Below, one piece after another: positions 1 through 14,480 of a stretch of 15,356 nucleotides of DNA. Positions within the stretch are counted from its first letter, which is position 1. Each line of letters starts with the position of its first letter. The position numbers and the translations under genes are program-made. This DNA comes from CAZAQB01 sp964487155. GTDB lineage: Bacteria > Pseudomonadota > Gammaproteobacteria > Nitrococcales > Nitrococcaceae. Under the pieces are notes generated by a model. It was not told the origin of the DNA. It did no database searches and was given only the letters and a program-made list of their open reading frames with translations. The DNA lies in assembly GCA_964487155.1 (NCBI GenBank), contig CAZAQB010000077.1:1-15356 (forward strand), given 5' to 3'.

Positions 1-564
1 ATCCGGTACGAGGATATTCCAAAGTTGCGGCAAATCGTAACGACCGAGTTCAACATCGAAGGGAATCCGACCGAGCGTTTTCTGGAACTAGTGCTAGCAC
101 ATCCGCCCACCCAATGTACCCTAGTGCCGGATGATCCAGGTCAGCTGACCTCTGATGCGGGCTGGGATACCGTAAAAAATGCCGATTTTTTGCGTAGGGT
201 GATCGATCGACTACACGACCAGGGGGTCCGGGTGTCGATTTTTGTCGATCCGGTCGAACAATACATCGCAGGAGCTCGGGCAACTGGTGCCGATCGCATT
301 GAGTTGTATACGGGGCCCTACGCACACCAATTTGTCCAGGATCCGGAAGCGGCCGTGGCGTCCCATGCTCGTTGTGCCGAGCTTGCCCACGCGCTGGGTT
401 TGGGTGTTAATGCTGGCCATGATTTGAATTTGAATAATTTGCGGTACTACCGGGAGCACGTGCCCCACCTGGCCGAGGTCTCGATCGGTCATGCGCTGGT
501 TACCGATGCGCTGTATTACGGGCTCAGCAATACGATTCAGATGTATTTGCGCCAGTTGCGGTGA
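1..564 (+). CDS. pdxJ: Pyridoxine 5'-phosphate synthase, 3' part (N-terminus outside window)
   Basis: PdxJ condenses 1-deoxy-D-xylulose 5-phosphate with 3-amino-2-oxopropyl phosphate to give pyridoxine 5'-phosphate, the last ring-forming step of the DXP-dependent vitamin B6 pathway in the cytoplasm. The reading frame is open from base 1 and gives about 187 residues, against roughly 240 for the family, so about 50 N-terminal residues lie upstream. The TTG at 25 is internal and is not the start. Recognisable family motifs, in order, are VTTEFNIEGNP, LVPDDPGQLTSDAGWD, SIFVDP, RIELYTGPYA, GLGVNAGHDLN, and EVSIGHALVTDALYYGL near the C-terminus. These are the phosphate-binding and active-site loops of this TIM barrel. 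The wording (TEFNIEGNP, AGHDLNLNNL) is the Bacteroidota form rather than the proteobacterial one. A terminator follows 137 bases after the stop. The identification is very secure. Confidence 0.95.
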   Translation: MRYEDIPKLRQIVTTEFNIEGNPTERFLELVLAHPPTQCTLVPDDPGQLTSDAGWDTVKNADFLRRVIDRLHDQGVRVSIFVDPVEQYIAGARATGADRIELYTGPYAHQFVQDPEAAVASHARCAELAHALGLGVNAGHDLNLNNLRYYREHVPHLAEVSIGHALVTDALYYGLSNTIQMYLRQLR

Positions 565-863
565 AGCATTGCTGTTTCAATTTCTGCTTTGCCGTTGGAG
601 CAGTGGAATATTTTTTGGCTATCGTAAAATCGCCGCTAAAGAACCTTAACTTTTTTCTAACACAGCGTATTTTGCCACTCGGCTATTTTGAACCCCATAA
701 AATTCAGGCTTTGGTAAAAAGCCGGAATTTTTTTTGGGAACAAGCAGCATTAGAAACGGTTTTTTCGTTGGTTTAATATGTTTTGTTAATTAATTGTTAC
801 TGAAATATTTCGGAAAGGCCTATTTTTAGGTTACTTGGATTACTCAACAAAATTTGGATTAGT
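565..863. other. AT-rich intergenic stretch between pdxJ and the receptor gene
   Basis: These 299 bases contain no credible gene. They are much richer in A and T than the flanking genes. The terminator at 701-735 lies inside. The part from about 740 to 863 must carry the promoter of the receptor gene. The best look-alike of the Bacteroidota -7 box (TAnnTTTG) is TATGTTTTG at 777-785, but it is imperfect and I see no convincing -33 box at proper spacing, so no promoter is called. No Shine-Dalgarno sequence precedes the ATG at 864, which is normal for Bacteroidota. Confidence 0.6.
701..735 (+). terminator. Intrinsic terminator downstream of pdxJ
   Basis: A hairpin pairs AATTC, one A-G mismatch, then GGCTTT (701-712) with AAAGCC, then GAATT (718-729) around the loop GGTAA. 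A run of eight T (728-735) follows directly and overlaps the end of the stem. This is a textbook Rho-independent terminator for a plus-strand transcript. It separates pdxJ from the receptor gene, so the two are probably independent units. Confidence 0.7.
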
Positions 864-1718
864 ATGAGAAACATCTCACTAGTGCTTGCACTAGTGCTTT
901 GCGCCTCCTTTTCGTTGATGGCGCAACGCACGATTACAGGTACCGTTACCGATCAGGATGGCGAGCCATTGATTGGAGCGAGTGTTTTGGCCAAGAACAC
1001 TACCTCCGGCGCCATCACTGATTTTTCCGGTAACTACTCTTTAACGGTTCCGACAGGAACCCAGACACTCGTTTACAGTTACACAGGTTACGAGACTCGG
1101 GAAGTAGCCCTAGAAGCTTCCAATGTCATTGATGTCCAGCTACAAGAAGGGGTAACCCTTAATGAGGCGGTTGTGACGGCCGTCGGTTTGGAGTCGAATA
1201 AAAGGGCTTTGGGCTACGCCGTACAAAACGTCGATGCCGATGAGCTCGTGCAGGCTCGCGAAGTCAACGTAGTCAATTCCCTAAACGGTAAAGTCGCTGG
1301 GGTACAGATTACCTCTTCTGCCGGTTCGCCGGGCGCCAGCTCCAATATTCGGATCCGGGGGGCTACGTCCATTGGTCGTTCTAATGATCCGCTCTTCGTA
1401 GTGGACGGTATTCCCATCTCTAACGATGACATTGGCAACGGCGTAGGCGGTGTTGATAACGCCAATCGCGCGATCGACCTGAACCCGAATGATATCGCCT
1501 CAATGACGGTATTGAAGGGGCCAGCTGCTACCGCACTGTACGGCGTACGTGCCGCCAACGGCGCCATTGTCGTTACGACCAAGCGGGGATTGGAAGGAAG
1601 GCCCACCGTTACTTTAAGTGCCAACTACGCACTGGATCAAGTTAACAAGTTGCCGGATCGCCAAAACGAATTCGCCCAAGGTCGGCCAAGTGATGGCGAA
1701 GCGATTTGGAGAGGACCT
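864..1718 (+). CDS. SusC/RagA-family TonB-linked outer-membrane receptor, N-terminal part, cut at the junction
   Basis: SusC-type proteins are TonB-dependent outer-membrane barrels that import oligosaccharides or peptides, usually with a SusD lipoprotein encoded next door. About 285 residues remain of a usual ~1000. Residues 1-21 form a signal peptide with hydrophobic core LVLALVLCASFSLMA, probably cleaved after AQ. Residues 23-95 are a carboxypeptidase-D-regulatory-like domain (TITGTVTDQDGEPLIGASV, then TDFSGNYSL). The stretch LNEAVVTAVG leads into the plug domain at about 110-240, which shows NSLNGKVAGVQI, IRIRGATSIG, PLFVVDGIPI, and VLKGPAATALYGVRAANGAI followed by VVTTKRG, all standard SusC signatures. 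The whole beta-barrel is missing. In-frame codons from about 1719 to the TGA at 1737-1739 lie antisense in rpsG DNA and are not native. The ATG at 864 is chosen because it directly precedes the signal peptide. The substrate cannot be told. Confidence 0.92.
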
Positions 1719-1720
1719 GG
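1690..1720. other. Junction between Bacteroidota and gammaproteobacterial DNA
   Basis: Homology to the SusC-type receptor on the plus strand ends within about 1690-1718, and homology to rpsG on the minus strand ends at 1719. Base composition jumps from roughly half GC to strongly GC-rich at the same place. Two conserved genes from distant phyla are each cut mid-gene here, with no transposase, integrase, tRNA or terminal repeat. A chimeric contig or ligated fragment explains this best. The exact base cannot be fixed by eye, because a few bases of chance overlap are possible. Confidence 0.85.
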
Positions 1721-1967
1721 CGCCGCCGACCCGCCGTGATTTCACCTCCACCACCGGGCGGACATTGTCGAGCGCGGTCTGCAGCGTCTCCAGGGGATCC
1801 ACCGCCCCGCGGCTCTGGATGCGGTCCAGGGCGCCGTAGGCGATGCGCTCGGCCACGGAGCGCTTGCCGTCGCGCATCAGCATGTTCACGAACTTGGTCA
1901 GCAACTCGCTCCCGTACTTGGGATCGGGGAGCACCTTGCGCTTGGGAACCTCTCTTCTTCTCGGCAT
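1719..1967 (-). CDS. rpsG: 30S ribosomal protein S7, first ~83 codons, truncated at the junction
   Basis: S7 is the primary binder that nucleates assembly of the 16S rRNA 3' major domain and contacts the E site. In related bacteria it also represses the str operon. The product starts MPRRREVPKRKVLPDPKYGS and continues through ELLTKFVNMLMRDGKRSVAE and LDNVRPVVEVKSRRVGGA, all highly conserved. It should go on with TYQVPVEVRP and reach about 156 residues. Instead, after residue 83 (bases 1719-1721) the frame runs into sequence that is antisense to the receptor gene. An AGGT Shine-Dalgarno lies about 8 bases before the ATG. The gene starts 22 bases after rpsL ends, the usual str-operon arrangement. 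The missing C-terminal half holds essential RNA-binding residues, so this fragment could not work as S7. Confidence 0.93.
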
Positions 1968-1989
1968 CGACTTTTACCTGTGTCAGCCC

Positions 1990-2364
1990 TCAGCCCTTGG
2001 GCCGCTTGGCGCCGTACTTGGAACGGCCCTGGCGGCGCTTGCTGACCCCCGCCGTATCCAGGGAGCCACGCACCACGTGATAGCGCACACCGGGGAGATC
2101 CTTCACTCGGCCGCCGCGGATCAGCACCACCGAGTGCTCCTGCAGATTGTGCCCCTCGCCGCCGATGTAGCTGCTCACCTCGTAGCCGTTGGTGAGCCGC
2201 ACGCGGGCGACCTTGCGCAACGCCGAGTTCGGCTTCTTGGGCGTAGTGGTGTACACGCGGGTACACACGCCCCGCCGCTGGGGGCAGGCCTGCAGTGCCG
2301 GGACGTTGCTCTTGGCCGCCCTGCGGGTCCGACCCTTGCGGACCAGCTGGTTGATTGTCGCCAT
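1990..2364 (-). CDS. rpsL: 30S ribosomal protein S12
   Basis: S12 sits at the decoding centre of the 30S subunit, governs translational accuracy and is the streptomycin-resistance locus. The product is 124 residues, the same as in Escherichia coli, and opens ATINQLVRKGR after the initiator. PKKPNSALRK (residues 42-51) and GRVKDLPGVRYH carry lysines at the two classical resistance positions, so the protein looks wild type and streptomycin-sensitive by sequence. The open frame extends nine codons further upstream, but the ATG at 2364 is chosen for its family length and for GGAG ten bases ahead of it. A strong promoter (2431-2459) and a hairpin (2393-2420) lie immediately upstream, and rpsG follows after 22 bases. 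Certain identification. Confidence 0.98.
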   Translation of the reverse strand: MATINQLVRKGRTRRAAKSNVPALQACPQRRGVCTRVYTTTPKKPNSALRKVARVRLTNGYEVSSYIGGEGHNLQEHSVVLIRGGRVKDLPGVRYHVVRGSLDTAGVSKRRQGRSKYGAKRPKG

Positions 2365-2384
2365 GGGACGCTGACTCCGAGCCG

Positions 2385-2420
2385 ATAACAAACGACAGGC
2401 CGGACGAACCCGGCCTGTCG
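2385..2420 (-). terminator. Terminator-like hairpin in the rpoC-rpsL gap
   Basis: On the minus strand CGACAGGCCGG (2420-2410) pairs perfectly over 11 bp with CCGGCCTGTCG (2403-2393) around a six-base loop. TTTGTTAT (2392-2385) follows. The GC-rich stem and T-rich tail make an intrinsic terminator for transcripts arriving from rpoBC. Because the promoter at 2431-2459 starts transcription only a few bases before this hairpin, the same element also forms the 5' end of the rpsL leader and could attenuate it. Confidence 0.6.
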
Positions 2421-2430
2421 AAGGCGCATA

Positions 2431-2459
2431 AGTGTAGGGGGGCGCCCACAGGCTGTCAA
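2431..2459 (-). promoter_or_regulatory. Sigma70-type promoter for rpsL-rpsG (str operon)
   Basis: Reading the minus strand, a perfect -35 box TTGACA (2459-2454) is followed by a 17-base GC-rich spacer and the -10 box TACACT (2436-2431). The start point should lie near 2424. It is placed 18 bases after the rpoC stop and about 60 bases before the rpsL ATG, where str-operon promoters are expected. The GC-rich stretch after the -10 box resembles the discriminator of growth-rate- and ppGpp-sensitive promoters; that part is inference. Confidence 0.75.
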
Positions 2460-2477
2460 CGCCGCCCCCCGCGGCAA

Positions 2478-6752
<4,275 letters not shown>

Positions 6753-6802
6753 ATCCAGTGTCCTGCCAGTGCAGTGGCTGAGCGGTGGCACCACGGCCCG
6801 CG

Positions 6803-6822
6803 CCGGCCCCACCCGGGGCCGG
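6803..6822 (-). promoter_or_regulatory. GC-only hairpin in the rpoB-rpoC gap
   Basis: CCGGCCCC pairs with GGGGCCGG over 8 perfect base pairs around a four-base loop. It lies between the rpoB stop (6836) and the rpoC ATG (6752). No T-run follows on the minus strand, so it does not look like a terminator. It could pause polymerase, stabilise the mRNA or be a processing site; none of these can be decided from sequence. Confidence 0.45.
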
Positions 6823-6835
6823 CAGCGGGTAAGGG

Positions 6836-10966
<4,131 letters not shown>

Positions 10967-11246
10967 CGAGGTTCCTCACCCACTGTTGGTTGAGCGGATC
11001 GGCGGACGCCGCCACCCGGCGCGCCCTGGAAGTGACCGCGGCCGCAGCCCGGTCACGAGTAATCGGTTGCTGGGGTCAATGGATCGCCTCCGGCGCTCGG
11101 CCCTCGACCAATGAGGGGCGCCGCGGCGGGCGGGAAAGCTTCCCAGCGTTTTTCTTTCCCGCAAACGGGAACAGGCCGGAGGGGCCGAAGCCCCACCGGC
11201 CGGCATGCTGCCTGCCGCGTGCTAGTAGAAACAGACACGCAGCCTC
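10967..11246 (-). promoter_or_regulatory. rplL-rpoB intergenic stretch with attenuator-like hairpins
   Basis: This 280-base gap has no gene. In transcription order, a very stable stem comes first (11201-11174): GGCCGG, one T-T mismatch and GGGGC, closed by a TTCG loop. Next TTCCCG (11171-11166) can pair with CGGGAA (11161-11156). The same 11161-11154 segment can instead pair over 8 bp with CTTTCCCG (11138-11131), so these two structures exclude each other. No long T-run follows. In E. coli this gap holds the partial terminator that lowers rpoBC expression below rplJL, plus an RNase III site. A like role here is inferred from position and structure. Confidence 0.55.
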
Positions 11247-11624
11247 TTACTTGACCTCCACTGAGGCACCCGCCTCCTCGAGCTTGGCCTTGATGTCGGC
11301 CGCCTCGTCCTTGCTCGCACCTTCCTTGATTGGAGCCGGGGCCCCCTCCACAAGTTCCTTGGCCTCCTTGAGGCCCAGGCCGGTGAGGGCACGCACCACC
11401 TTGATCACGGAAACCTTGTTGGCGCCGAAGCTTGAGAGCACCACGTCGAACTCGGTCTGCTCCTCCTCGGGAGCCGCCTCGGCAGCCCCCGCGGCAGGAG
11501 CGGCAGCCACGGCGGCAGCGGCGGTGACGCCGAACTTCTCCTCCATGGCCTCGATGAGCTCGACCACCTCCATGACGGTCATGTTGGAGATGGTGTCCAG
11601 GATGTCTTCTTTGGAAACGGCCAT
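11247..11624 (-). CDS. rplL: 50S ribosomal protein L7/L12
   Basis: L7/L12 forms the multimeric ribosomal stalk that recruits translation GTPases (EF-Tu, EF-G, IF2, RF3). The product is 125 residues, close to the usual ~121. Residues 1-33 are the dimerisation domain that binds L10 (MAVSKEDILDTISNM onward). Residues 35-52 form the flexible Ala/Pro hinge. Residues 55-125 are the factor-binding domain, with GANKVSVIKVVRALTGLGLK and LVEGAPAPIKEG intact. GAGGG lies about 10 bases before the ATG. The gene follows rplJ by 69 bases and is presumably translated in excess over L10, as the stalk needs four or more copies. It is followed by the attenuator-like gap before rpoB. Confidence 0.98.
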   Translation of the reverse strand: MAVSKEDILDTISNMTVMEVVELIEAMEEKFGVTAAAAVAAAPAAGAAEAAPEEEQTEFDVVLSSFGANKVSVIKVVRALTGLGLKEAKELVEGAPAPIKEGASKDEAADIKAKLEEAGASVEVK

Positions 11625-11693
11625 CGTCAGAATACCCTCGGTTGATGCTTTGACTGGTTGATTCGCTGAATGCGATGGACAGGTCGGGGAGTG

Positions 11694-12218
11694 TCAGCCC
11701 TGCTTGGCGTCACGCACCGCCGCGAGCGTTCGCACCAGCTTGCCCGGCACCTCGTTCAAGGTGGTGGCAAGCTTCTGCACCGGCGCGCGCATAGTGGCCA
11801 TGAGCAGCGACAGGGCCTCCTCGTAGGTGGGCAGGGTGGCGAGGCGGTCGATCTCCGAGCTCGGGTAGAGCTTGCCGCCCACCGACACCATCGTGACCTT
11901 GAGCTTCTCCTTCTCCTTGGAGAAGTCCTTGAGGACACGGGCTGCCGCACCGGGATCCTGCTGCGAGAAGGCCAGCATCAGCGGGCCGGTAAGGCCCTCG
12001 CTCATGCACTCGTAGGCCGTCCCCTCCAGGGCCCGCTTGGCCAGGCTGTTCTTCACCACGCGAAGAACCACCCCGGACTCGCGCGCCCGGGAGCGCAGCA
12101 CGTCCAACTCCCCCGCCTTCAGGCCGCGGTACTCCGCTGCCAGCGCGGAGTGAGCCTCCGCGGCCACGGCGGCAACTTCCTGCACCACCCGCTTTTTCTG
12201 TTCCAGACTCAGACTCAT
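11694..12218 (-). CDS. rplJ: 50S ribosomal protein L10
   Basis: L10 anchors L7/L12 dimers to 23S rRNA at the stalk base. In its complex with L7/L12 it is the known translational repressor of its own operon. The product is 174 residues, somewhat longer than the ~165 of E. coli. MSLSLEQKKRVVQEVAAVA begins the rRNA-binding domain. RVVKNSLAKRALEGT and GLTGPLMLAF are conserved, and a long C-terminal helix (about 135-172) carries the L7/L12 binding sites. The frame is open 16 codons further upstream, but the ATG at 12218 is chosen because GGAG lies nine bases ahead and the conserved sequence starts there. A long structured leader precedes it. Confidence 0.97.
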   Translation of the reverse strand: MSLSLEQKKRVVQEVAAVAAEAHSALAAEYRGLKAGELDVLRSRARESGVVLRVVKNSLAKRALEGTAYECMSEGLTGPLMLAFSQQDPGAAARVLKDFSKEKEKLKVTMVSVGGKLYPSSEIDRLATLPTYEEALSLLMATMRAPVQKLATTLNEVPGKLVRTLAAVRDAKQG

Positions 12219-12562
12219 GCGGTCGTTCTCCAGGAACGCGGTTGGCTTCCAGGCACCCGCCGCCATGGCGGGTACCGCGTCTTAAGCCCCATCCGGAGAC
12301 GGGGCCCCGGGCTCTCTATTAGAGAGCCCGACGGTGCCGCGTGCAGGGATGTCCTGTCCGGGCTGCACCGTCTGCGCAGGTGGCCGGCCCCTTGAGGCCG
12401 CGGCCTTTCAGCGGTCTCCCGCGCCGTGCGGTCTTGGACGGCTGCCGCATCCAGCCGACAGCCACTTCAGACTCCTTAGTCTGGGGCGCTCGCGCCCCGA
12501 ATCCTTCCGGCCAGCCGGCCGGAGACCCAACGCCGCGCTGCGCGCCGCGTTGGGTTGCAGCG
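12219..12562 (-). promoter_or_regulatory. rplJ leader, probable L10-binding autoregulatory region
   Basis: The 344 bases between rplA and rplJ hold no gene but many hairpins in minus-strand RNA. The clearest, in order of transcription, are ACCCAACGC/GCGTTGGGT (12555-12525), just after the rplA stop; CCGGCC/GGCCGG (12522-12507); GGGGCG with a CGAG loop (12498-12483); AGACT/AGTCT (12482-12469); a 10-bp stem with core GGGCTCTCT and an AAT loop (12330-12308); GCCCC/GGGGC (12305-12286); and ACCCGCC/GGCGGGT (12273-12255). In gammaproteobacteria this gap carries the L10 leader bound by L10-(L7/L12)4. I cannot identify the kink-turn core by eye, so the assignment rests on position and structure. No promoter for rplJ was recognised. 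Confidence 0.6.
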
Positions 12563-13258
12563 TCAGATACCCACCGAGGCCAGATCGACGTTGACCCCCG
12601 GCCCCATGGTGCTGGAGACGGTGACCTGCTTCAGGTAGATACCCTTCGACGTCGAGGGCTTGAGCTTGTTCAGGTCCGCCAGCAGCGCCTGCAGGTTGGC
12701 GCTCAGCTTGTCGGGCTCGAAGTCCACCTTGCCCAGGCTGCAATGAATGACGCCGCCCCGGTCGGTGCGGTAGCGCACCTGGCCGGCCTTGGCGTTCAGC
12801 ACGGCGCCGGCAACGTCGGTGGTCACGGTGCCCACCTTGGGATTGGGCATCAGGCCCCGGGGACCGAGCAGCGGGCCGAGCCGGCCCACCACGCCCATGG
12901 TGTCCGGCGAGGCGATGACCACGTTGAAGTCGAGCTCGCCGCCGCGCAGGCGCTCGGCGAGGTCGTCCATGCCCACCGCGTCGGCGCCGGCCTCGCGGGC
13001 GGCGTCGGCATTGGCGCCCTGGGCGAACACCGCCACCTTGACGCTCTTGCCGGTGCCGTGGGGCAGCACGGTGGAGCCGCGCACCACCTGGTCGGACTTG
13101 CGGGGATCCACCCCCAGGTTGACCGCCACGTCCACCGACTCGGTGAACCGCACCGACGAGGTTTCCTTCAGCAGGCCGAAGGCTTCCTCGGCGGGGTAGA
13201 GCCGGTTGCGGTCGATCTTCTCGCGGATGGCGGCGACGCGCTTGCTGAGCTTTGCCAT
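12563..13258 (-). CDS. rplA: 50S ribosomal protein L1
   Basis: L1 forms the mobile L1 stalk that handles E-site tRNA. In related bacteria it represses the rplKA operon by binding its leader. The product is 231 residues, the usual length. It starts MAKLSKRVAAIREKID. Family hallmarks are VDVAVNLGVDPRKSDQ, RGSTVLPHGTGK, and the signature around 120-146 (DTMGVVGRLGPLLGPRGLMP, then NPKVGTVT). The C-terminus GIYLKQVTVSSTMGPGVNVD is normal. It begins 5 bases after the rplK stop, with GGAGGG overlapping the end of rplK, so the two are translationally close-coupled. A hairpin follows directly after the stop. Confidence 0.98.
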   Translation of the reverse strand: MAKLSKRVAAIREKIDRNRLYPAEEAFGLLKETSSVRFTESVDVAVNLGVDPRKSDQVVRGSTVLPHGTGKSVKVAVFAQGANADAAREAGADAVGMDDLAERLRGGELDFNVVIASPDTMGVVGRLGPLLGPRGLMPNPKVGTVTTDVAGAVLNAKAGQVRYRTDRGGVIHCSLGKVDFEPDKLSANLQALLADLNKLKPSTSKGIYLKQVTVSSTMGPGVNVDLASVGI

Positions 13259-13263
13259 GTCGA

Positions 13264-13692
13264 TCAGCCCTCCACCTCGAGACCCATGCTCCGCGCCGTG
13301 CCGACCACGCTCTTCATGGCGGCATCCTCATCGGCGGCGTTCAGGTCCGGCATCTTGGTCAGGGCGATCTCGCGCACCTGCTCCATGGTCACCTTGCCCA
13401 CCTTGTTGCGGTTGGGCACGCCGCTGCCGGACTTGATGCCGGCGGCCTTCTTCAGCAGCACCGCCGCCGGCGGGGTCTTGGTAATGAAGGTGAAGCTGCG
13501 GTCGGAGTAGACCGTGATCACCACCGGGGTGGGCAGGCCCGGTTCCATCTCCTGGGTCCTGGCGTTGAAGGTCTTGCAGAATTCCATTATGTTCACGCCG
13601 TGTTGACCCAGCGCCGGGCCCACCGGGGGGCTCGGATTGGCCTGCCCGGCGGCCACCTGCAGCTTGATATAAGCTGTTACTTTCTTGGCCAT
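13264..13692 (-). CDS. rplK: 50S ribosomal protein L11
   Basis: L11 binds the GTPase-associated region of 23S rRNA, contacts elongation factors, is needed for RelA activation by uncharged tRNA, and forms the thiostrepton site. The product is 142 residues, the standard length. The N-terminal domain (1-70) contains the proline-rich PSPPVGPALGQHGVNIMEFC (20-39). The C-terminal rRNA-binding domain (75-142) contains KSGSGVPNRNKVGKVT and ends TARSMGLEVEG. A CAGGAG sequence lies about eight bases before the ATG. It sits 247 bases after nusG, an unusually large and repeat-filled gap for this operon. Confidence 0.98.
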   Translation of the reverse strand: MAKKVTAYIKLQVAAGQANPSPPVGPALGQHGVNIMEFCKTFNARTQEMEPGLPTPVVITVYSDRSFTFITKTPPAAVLLKKAAGIKSGSGVPNRNKVGKVTMEQVREIALTKMPDLNAADEDAAMKSVVGTARSMGLEVEG

Positions 13693-13717
13693 TTCAGACT
13701 CCTGATCGGGTACCAGC

Positions 13718-13738
13718 GCCGGGGACTCTCACCCCGGC
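13718..13738 (-). promoter_or_regulatory. Hairpin in the rplK leader, possible L1-binding site
   Basis: In minus-strand RNA GCCGGGG (13738-13732) pairs with CCCCGGC (13724-13718) over 7 bp around the loop TGAGAGT. It lies about 25 bases before the rplK ATG. In E. coli and relatives L1 represses rplK-rplA by binding a leader structure that mimics its 23S rRNA site, and this hairpin is at the corresponding place. I did not match the L1 recognition sequence itself, so function is inferred from position. Confidence 0.4.
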
Positions 13739-13847
13739 TCCCCGTCTCTGTCCAGCGGCCGTGGCCGCCATCGCTTCGCTACCAATCCTGCCGCGCCACC
13801 CGGCCCTGTCGAGCCCGCGTGGGAGCGGCTTGTGGGGGCTGCTTGCT

Positions 13848-13930
13848 GGTAGGAGCGGCTTCAGCCGCGAATCTCCCAACCTCCGGCGCCACACGCTGGC
13901 CGGAGATTCGCGGCTGAAGCCGCTCCTACC
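13848..13930. repeat. 29-bp perfect inverted repeat made of two REP-like units
   Basis: Arms 13848-13876 and 13902-13930 are exact reverse complements over 29 bp, separated by 25 bases. Each arm begins GGTAGGAGCGGCTTCAGCC and contains its own short palindrome (GCGGCT, TC, AGCCGC). This type of unit is a common intergenic palindromic repeat in gammaproteobacteria, often found in inverted pairs. A degenerate third copy, GTGGGAGCGGCTT, lies at 13819-13831 in the same orientation as the first arm. In the transcript the structure starts 9 bases after the nusG stop codon and has no T-tail, so it is not a typical terminator. Confidence 0.85.
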
Positions 13931-13939
13931 GGGGCCCTG

Positions 13940-14473
13940 CTAGCCCTTCTCCACCTGACTGAACTCCAGCTCCACCGGAGTGGACCGGCCGAAGATCAGC
14001 ACCGCCACCCGCAGGCGGCTCTTGTCGTAGTTGACCTCTTCGACCACGCCGTTGAAGTCGGTGAACGGACCGTCGGTCACCCGGACCACCTCGCCCACCT
14101 CGAACAGCACCTTGGGCCGCGGCTTCTCGGCGCCCTCCTTGACCCGGTTGAGGATCTGGTCGGCCTCGGCGTCGGAGATCGGCGCGGGCCGGTCCGAGGT
14201 GCCGCCGATGAAGCCCATCACCCGGGGCACCTCGCGCACCAGGTGCCAGGTCTCGTCGTTGAGCTCCATCTGCACCAGCACGTAACCGGGGAAGAACTTG
14301 CGCTCGCTGCGCCGCTTCTGCCCGTCGCGGATTTCCACGACCTCCTCGGTGGGCACCAGGATCTCGCCGAAGTAGTCCTCCATCTCCATGCGCTTGATGC
14401 GCTGCTCCAGAGACTTCTTCACCTGGTTCTCGAAACCCGAGTAGGCGTGCACGACGTACCAGCGCTTTGCCAT
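13940..14473 (-). CDS. nusG: Transcription termination/antitermination factor NusG
   Basis: NusG binds the clamp of elongating RNA polymerase, suppresses pausing, and couples polymerase to Rho or to ribosomal protein S10. The product is 177 residues (E. coli 181). The NGN domain (about 1-118) shows MAKRWYVVHAYSGFENQVKK, EDYFGEILVPTEEVVE and RKFFPGYVLVQM. The KOW domain (about 125-177) shows GEVVRVTDGPFTDFNGVVEE and ends IFGRSTPVELEFSQVEKG, where Phe161 matches the E. coli residue (F165) that contacts Rho and S10. It begins 7 bases after the secE stop, and its GAGGGA ribosome-binding site overlaps that stop, so secE-nusG is a tight pair. The stop is followed at once by the 29-bp inverted repeat. 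Confidence 0.98.
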   Translation of the reverse strand: MAKRWYVVHAYSGFENQVKKSLEQRIKRMEMEDYFGEILVPTEEVVEIRDGQKRRSERKFFPGYVLVQMELNDETWHLVREVPRVMGFIGGTSDRPAPISDAEADQILNRVKEGAEKPRPKVLFEVGEVVRVTDGPFTDFNGVVEEVNYDKSRLRVAVLIFGRSTPVELEFSQVEKG

Positions 14474-14480
14474 CTATCCC

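Noticed and set aside
879..901. Tandem CACTAGTGCTT direct repeat in the receptor's signal peptide
   Set aside because: It encodes the repeated hydrophobic Leu-Val-Leu-Ala core and is only two short copies. No evidence for phase variation beyond that.
1614..1718. Continuation of the rpsG frame past residue 83, and of the receptor frame from 1719 to 1739
   Set aside because: Each tail is antisense to the other gene and has no similarity to S7 or to SusC. They are products of the junction.
12341..13510. Plus-strand open frames over rplA, rplK and the rplJ leader (also 11670-12395 and 13252-13917)
   Set aside because: They are antisense to well-identified ribosomal protein genes and show no homology or start signals.
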